Of a stretch of 64,000 nt of DNA, positions 60,282-64,000 are shown piece by piece. A program made the position numbers and the translations under genes. The notes beneath the pieces are model-generated. The model saw nothing but the letters and a program-made list of their open reading frames with translations. It searched no databases and had not been told where the DNA came from. How positions within the stretch are numbered: position 1 is the stretch's first letter; each line of letters opens with the position of its first letter. Source of the DNA: Thermoplasmata archaeon (GTDB lineage: Archaea; Thermoplasmatota; Thermoplasmata; RBG-16-68-12); the NCBI GenBank assembly GCA_036395115.1, contig DASWDU010000012.1, positions 1 through 64,000 on the forward strand, in the 5' to 3' direction.

Positions 60282-61841
60282 ATGGCGAGTGATGAGGGCG
60301 ACGGGAAGGTGTCAAAGTCCGCGGACGATGTGCGGGACGAGTTCGAGGAGAAGATGGACCGCCTCCGTCGGCAGTACGAGCGGGACCTCCACTCCTTCCG
60401 TTACGAGATTGAGGAGCGGGAGTACCGGCTCAAGGCGTACGAGGACAAATTCAACAAGATCAAGCAACCGCCCCTCCTGTACGCGTACGTCGTCCGCAAG
60501 GAGGGCCCGGATCTCGACGGCAACCAAGTCGTCGTCGCGCGGGCGACGGAACTCCTGAAGGTCTCGACCGGTCTGGTGGACAAGGCGCAGCTCGGCGTCG
60601 GCCAATACGTCTGGGTGCATCCGCAGACGTACGCGATCGTCGAGGGCAGCGACGTTCACAACGAGGGCGTGATCGCGAAGGTCGCTGACATGATGGACGG
60701 CAAGCTCGTCATCTCGGTCGAGGGCGACATGGAGAAGCGGCTTATCGACTGTGACAAGGGCGTCTACAAGAAGCTGAAGCCCGGATTCCAGATCAGCGTG
60801 CTGCCTCCGACGATGGAGGTCCTCGATGTCCTCCCGAACCTGGAGGTCAAGTCGCTCCTGCTCGGCGAGAAGCCGAACGTCCAGTACACCGCGATCGGCG
60901 GATTGATGGAGGCGATCGAGCGGATCAAGGACGTCGTCGTCCTCCCGTACCAGGAGGCGAAGCTGTTCGCCCAAATCTCCCTGGAAGCGCCCCGCGGCAT
61001 CCTGCTGTACGGTCCGCCGGGCTGCGGCAAGACCCTCCTCGTGAAGGCGATCGCGACGGAGAACGACATGACGTTCTTCAACGTGAGCATCGCCGACGTC
61101 CTCTCGAAGTGGGTCGGAGAGAGCGAGCGGATCATCAAGGAGATCTTCCGGCAGGCGCACGAGAAGAAGCCGAGCATTGTCTTCTTCGACGAGATCGAGG
61201 CCCTCTTCACCGTGCGGGGCATGATGGATACGTCCGGCGTGCACAAGAACATCATCGCCCAGATCCTCAGCGAGATGGACGGGCTCGTCGAGCTACACGA
61301 CGTCTTCGTGATCGGCGCGACGAACCGCGCGGACCTGGTCGACCCAGCGCTCCTCCGGCCCGGCCGGTTCGACGAGATCATCGAGATCCCGCGGCCCGAC
61401 CGGAAGGCGGCCGAGGAGGTCCTCCAGATCTACCTGAACGAGGGCCTCCCCGTCGCCTCCTCGCTCGAGGAGCAGGCCGGCGGCCACAAAGAGGCGATCG
61501 AGGCGCTCCGCCGGTACGTCCTCGACGAGCTGTACGGCGAAAACAAATGGGTCAAGGTCAAACTCGACACCGAGGCGAAAGAGGCGATCAAGACCGTGAA
61601 GCGGAAAGACATCATCTCCGGCGCGATCATCGAGGCGATCGTGACGACCGCCAAGAAGAACTTCGTCAAGCGGATCATCTCACTCAAGAAGACGGACCGG
61701 AAGAAGGAGGGCCTCAGCCAGAAAGACTTCGAGATGGCGATCGACGAGGAGTGCAAGGAGCACGCGATCACGGAGATGTACGTCTACGAGAAGCGCCAGC
61801 GGGAGGTCTTCCGGACCGGTGCGGACCCGATGGTCGGGTGA
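60282..61841 (+). CDS. arc: ARC/Mpa-type proteasomal AAA ATPase
   Basis: The 519-residue ATPase unfolds tagged proteins for the 20S proteasome. The N-terminal coiled coil (about 15-60) is followed by the OB-fold interdomain and then the AAA module with Walker A GPPGCGKT at about 244-251, Walker B FFDE at about 301-304, and GRFD near 361. The C-terminal part has an insertion (LPVASSLEEQAGGH...VLDELYG) and the stretch KDIISGAIIEAIVTTAKKNF, both matching bacterial ARC/Mpa and absent from archaeal PAN. The C-terminus is ADPMVG, without the gate-opening HbYX or GQYL motif. The ATG follows a good Shine-Dalgarno (GGGAG). First gene of a tight operon with the pafA-like gene. Confidence 0.93.
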   Translation: MASDEGDGKVSKSADDVRDEFEEKMDRLRRQYERDLHSFRYEIEEREYRLKAYEDKFNKIKQPPLLYAYVVRKEGPDLDGNQVVVARATELLKVSTGLVDKAQLGVGQYVWVHPQTYAIVEGSDVHNEGVIAKVADMMDGKLVISVEGDMEKRLIDCDKGVYKKLKPGFQISVLPPTMEVLDVLPNLEVKSLLLGEKPNVQYTAIGGLMEAIERIKDVVVLPYQEAKLFAQISLEAPRGILLYGPPGCGKTLLVKAIATENDMTFFNVSIADVLSKWVGESERIIKEIFRQAHEKKPSIVFFDEIEALFTVRGMMDTSGVHKNIIAQILSEMDGLVELHDVFVIGATNRADLVDPALLRPGRFDEIIEIPRPDRKAAEEVLQIYLNEGLPVASSLEEQAGGHKEAIEALRRYVLDELYGENKWVKVKLDTEAKEAIKTVKRKDIISGAIIEAIVTTAKKNFVKRIISLKKTDRKKEGLSQKDFEMAIDEECKEHAITEMYVYEKRQREVFRTGADPMVG

Positions 61842-61844
61842 CGC

Positions 61845-63140
61845 ATGAAGAAGATGGTCCAGGGGACCGAGCACGAGTACACGCTGTACTGCCGGAAGAT
61901 GGGCACGATGGGGTTCGACCCCCACATGATGGCCCTCGACCTCCTGCGCGACTCGGACCTGCACCTCGCAGGCGAGTTCATCACGAACGGATCGCGCGTC
62001 TACTACGACGTCGGCCACTTCGAGGTCAGCACGGCGGAGACGACGAACTTCCACGACGTGGTGACGTGGGAGAAGGCGGGCGAGAAGATCCTCGACTGGC
62101 TGCGTCGGATCATGGAGGAGAAGTACACCGGCGAGACGAAAATCCACGCGTTCAAGAACAACACCTCGCCCGACGGCACGTCGTACGGGTCGCACGAGAA
62201 CTACTGCGTCTCGCGGGACGTCGCGTTCCCGGGGGCGTTCATTCGCGAGCTGGTGCCGCACCTCTCGACGCGGATCATCTACACGGGCGCGGGAGACATC
62301 GTCCGAGGGAAGTACGTCCTCTCGCCGATGGCGTTCCTGACGTCCCAGGTGATCAGCGGGGAGACGATGCACGACACGGGCATCCTCAACACGAGGGACG
62401 AGCCCCACGCGGACGGCCGGCTGTGGCGCCGCCTGCACGTGATCGTGGGGGACGCCCTGATGAACGAAAGCGCGATCATGCTGCGGCACTTCACGACGTC
62501 GGCCGTGCTGCAGCTGATGGAGGCTCAGCGGCTCGACGACGTGCCCCGCATGAAAGATCCGATCCGGGACCTGTGGCACAACGTCGAGATCCGGAACCCG
62601 GAGCAGTGGACCGTCGAGCTCGAGGACGGCAAGGTCGTGTCGCCGATCGACATCCAGCGGTACTACCTCGAAAAGATCGAGACGATTGTCGAGGACGACT
62701 GGGAGCACCGCGCCCTACGCATGTTCGAGGAGGTCCTCGACGACCTCGCGAACCGGCGGTCGAAAGATGCCGCGCGCCACGTCGAATGGCTCGACCGCTA
62801 CTACGCGATTCAGGAAGCCGCCGACAAGAAAGGTGGTCCCGACGTCGAGATGATGGCGTGCAAACAGTACTCCGAGATCGCCGCAGAACGCTCACTTTTC
62901 TACAAACGGCAGCGCGCGGGCCTCGTGGATCGCATCACGGACGACGAGGCCATCAAGCGGGCGATTTATGAACCGCCCGAAGACAGTCGTGCTCACTTGC
63001 GCCGAGAGCTGTGCGACACATTCAATATCGAGCTAATCGATTGGTCCATGCTGATCGTGAACGACGGAACGAGGCGGCGCATCGATTTGCTCGATCCCTA
63101 TGCCACCAAATTGGAGACACCGTATGCAACAGCAAGCTGA
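61845..63140 (+). CDS. pafA: PafA/Dop-family protein, Pup ligase-like
   Basis: PafA ligates the C-terminal Glu of Pup to substrate lysines using ATP, and Dop removes or deamidates Pup; they share one fold. The 431-residue protein has the glutamine-synthetase-like ATP and Mg site: GTEHEY with Glu9 and Glu11 at the same numbers as in mycobacterial PafA, the catalytic Asp in VYYDVGH (residue 55), FKNNTSPDGTSYGSHENY, and ILNTRDEPHADGRLWRRLHV. It lacks the long Dop loop, so ligase is favoured, but TNFHDVVTWEKAGE resembles Dop. It starts three bases after the ATPase stop and overlaps the pup-like gene by 17 bases. No second PafA/Dop gene is in the window. Confidence 0.92.
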   Translation: MKKMVQGTEHEYTLYCRKMGTMGFDPHMMALDLLRDSDLHLAGEFITNGSRVYYDVGHFEVSTAETTNFHDVVTWEKAGEKILDWLRRIMEEKYTGETKIHAFKNNTSPDGTSYGSHENYCVSRDVAFPGAFIRELVPHLSTRIIYTGAGDIVRGKYVLSPMAFLTSQVISGETMHDTGILNTRDEPHADGRLWRRLHVIVGDALMNESAIMLRHFTTSAVLQLMEAQRLDDVPRMKDPIRDLWHNVEIRNPEQWTVELEDGKVVSPIDIQRYYLEKIETIVEDDWEHRALRMFEEVLDDLANRRSKDAARHVEWLDRYYAIQEAADKKGGPDVEMMACKQYSEIAAERSLFYKRQRAGLVDRITDDEAIKRAIYEPPEDSRAHLRRELCDTFNIELIDWSMLIVNDGTRRRIDLLDPYATKLETPYATAS

Positions 63141-63300
63141 GGACAGGCCGAAAAAGCGCAAGAAGCAGGAAAAGAAGCTAGAGTTTGAGGCTGGCAAGGT
63201 CTTCACTCCCGGCGAAGTGAAGGAAGAGGACTTCGAGCTCGATCTAGAATCGGCGAAATTCAGAGCTCAAAAAGGCCAAGGCGGAGATCGCCGAGCCTGA
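63124..63300 (+). CDS. pup: Pup-like small modifier protein
   Basis: This 58-residue protein is the right length for Pup (about 60-65) and has its character: highly charged, disordered-looking, a basic lysine-rich N-terminal third and an acidic middle (KEEDFELDLESAKF). It ends FRAQKGQGGDRRA. Actinobacterial Pup ends QKGGQ or QKGGE, so the QKGxGG part fits, but the DRRA tail is new and would need trimming, or the internal Asp side chain would have to act. The ATG overlaps the ligase gene and is preceded by GGAG at 63113-63116. Identification rests mainly on operon context plus this partial C-terminal match. Confidence 0.72.
   Translation: MQQQAEDRPKKRKKQEKKLEFEAGKVFTPGEVKEEDFELDLESAKFRAQKGQGGDRRA
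63274..63297 (+). other. Hairpin over the 3' end of the pup-like gene
   Basis: GGCG and CGCC (63280-63283 and 63289-63292) pair around a five-base loop, extended by an outer GGC/GCC pair with a small internal loop. It covers exactly the codons of the odd GQGGDRRA tail and ends at the stop codon. It might act in mRNA 3'-end stability, or be a coding coincidence in GC-rich DNA. Confidence 0.35.
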
Positions 63301-63357
63301 ATAGTTTCACCGACCTCTGGCCTAAATCTTCTCTAGTAGCTGCAACATGCTCATCCG

Positions 63358-64000
63358 GTGCTTTCAGCAGAATACCTCGCCGGACTACTGGACGGCGAAG
63401 GATCTCTTTCCTTGGCCAGACGATACCGTCGGGATCGGTCGACTGAGTATTCTGTGCGAGTCGCCGTCTATAATTGTGACAGACTTGTTTTGGAAGCAGT
63501 CCAAAAAAGCTGGGGCGGACATCTCGCTTCTGTCGGGCCGAGGCATCCTGAGTGGCGAGCGGCGCATTCTCTGATTTGGACGAACTCTGCCGCGGCAGGA
63601 GTGCTACGTGCGCTGGTGCCCCATTTGCGCGTCAAGGCGAGGCACGCTGCAGCGCTATTACGATTCCAAGCGCACGTCAATGAGTCCGCGCGTTCTCGCG
63701 ATTCGGCAGGCCGGTTACTGCCAATCACGCGACGTGAACAGAGGATTCGAGCTCGGCTTCATGCCCAACTCAAATCAATGAATCGCCGAGGAAGCCTGGT
63801 GCGATCCCGGGGGAAATCCCGGGCGAACTCGTCGGTCCATGAGGCCAGAATCTCAGGCGAGTATCTCGCCGGATTTGTCGACGCCGAAGGGTCACTGATG
63901 ATCGCGAAGTTCAGAGCCACAAGCCCTGGGAAGTGGTACTACAGGGCGAGAGCGTCCCTCGATAACGTGGACGGCCAAGTACTTAGGGAAATTCAAAGGA
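63358..64000 (+). CDS. LAGLIDADG homing endonuclease, cut off by the window edge
   Basis: A frame open from the stop at 63337 to the end of the window encodes a two-motif LAGLIDADG protein. The first motif is LSAEYLAGLLDGEGSLSLAR, right at the start, and the second is GEYLAGFVDAEGSLMIAKF about 165 codons later. Two motifs in one chain indicate a monomeric enzyme cutting an asymmetric site. A GTG at 63358 is the best start and a CTG at 63340 is possible. The region is less GC-rich than the genes before it. No intein splicing motifs precede it, so it looks free-standing or intron-borne. It begins 58 bases after the pup-like stop. Confidence 0.88.
   Translation, partial: MLSAEYLAGLLDGEGSLSLARRYRRDRSTEYSVRVAVYNCDRLVLEAVQKSWGGHLASVGPRHPEWRAAHSLIWTNSAAAGVLRALVPHLRVKARHAAALLRFQAHVNESARSRDSAGRLLPITRREQRIRARLHAQLKSMNRRGSLVRSRGKSRANSSVHEARISGEYLAGFVDAEGSLMIAKFRATSPGKWYYRARASLDNVDGQVLREIQR

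Noticed and set aside
60282-61841. Assignment of the ATPase as ordinary archaeal PAN
   Set aside because: The insertion and C-terminal segment match ARC/Mpa, the PAN C-terminal motif is missing, and the gene is followed by a PafA/Dop-family gene.
63274-63297. A bulge-helix-bulge intron boundary at the end of the pup-like gene
   Set aside because: The unpaired bases face each other at one end of the four-pair helix. A true bulge-helix-bulge has its bulges at opposite ends, so this is an ordinary hairpin with an internal loop.
63358-64000. The LAGLIDADG frame as part of an intein
   Set aside because: No N-terminal splice block or host extein sequence is in frame upstream; the frame is closed by a stop just before its start.
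1-64000. CRISPR arrays, insertion sequences, integrases or prophage genes
   Set aside because: No regularly spaced direct repeats, transposase motifs or phage structural genes were seen while reading the window.

Overview
The window is GC-rich and densely coded, and it looks like chromosome from an uncultivated archaeon of the Thermoplasmata type (phylum Thermoplasmatota). Archaeal markers are ribosomal protein L40e, a multi-OB-fold RPA overlapping its RPA-associated partner, the GatD and GatE subunits of the archaeal Glu-tRNA(Gln) amidotransferase, an AlaX editing protein, a zinc-containing ferredoxin, KaiC-like ATPases, and TATA boxes placed for leaderless or short-leader mRNAs. A TPP riboswitch fits Thermoplasmata, one of the few archaeal groups known to use it. 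I saw no rRNA, tRNA, CRISPR array, insertion sequence or integrase.

Layout. 1-5247: a membrane protein beside an L40e-like fragment, L40e, an MscS channel, a VOC protein, a copper-chaperone-like protein and an ETHE1-like metallo-hydrolase. 5244-13522 (minus): topoisomerase I, a riboswitch-controlled thiamine pair, succinyl-CoA ligase (sucC-sucD, with an apparent ATA start on sucD), a branched-chain aminotransferase and PurC. 13557-23329: DJ-1/PfpI, a KaiC-like pair of which one has lost its Walker A lysine, RPA plus partner, a GNAT, an SDR with a palindrome over its promoter, zinc-ribbon membrane proteins and a D-aminopeptidase. 23566-27842: gatE and gatD separated by two unknown genes. 27908-40458: mixed metabolism (AlaX, acyl-CoA dehydrogenase, cobalamin-type radical SAM, peroxiredoxin, threonine synthase-like, LarE, ZIP transporter, Zn-ferredoxin, a Cys/Met-metabolism PLP enzyme).

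40477-51068 (minus) is a three-gene coiled-coil cluster. A 2,755-residue protein has a long exported part, one membrane span and about 1,300 residues of cytoplasmic coiled coil. Two smaller cytosolic paralogues share with it a roughly 90-residue sensor-like domain and a repeated coiled-coil motif. At 54369-58691 there is another surface protein, with a glycine-rich beta-helix, Ig/FN3-like repeats, one membrane span and a cytoplasmic roadblock/longin-like domain, followed by an ArsR-type regulator. Together these suggest machinery linking the cell surface to the cytoplasm.

60282-63300 (plus) holds what looks like a pupylation operon: an ARC/Mpa-type proteasomal ATPase, a PafA/Dop-family ligase and a 58-residue Pup-like protein, tightly spaced and partly overlapping. 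This system is established in Actinobacteria and a few other bacterial lineages, so finding it in an archaeal context is the most striking feature of the window. The Pup-like protein has an unusual tail (GGDRRA instead of a terminal GGE/GGQ). A two-motif LAGLIDADG homing endonuclease lies directly downstream and runs off the right edge.
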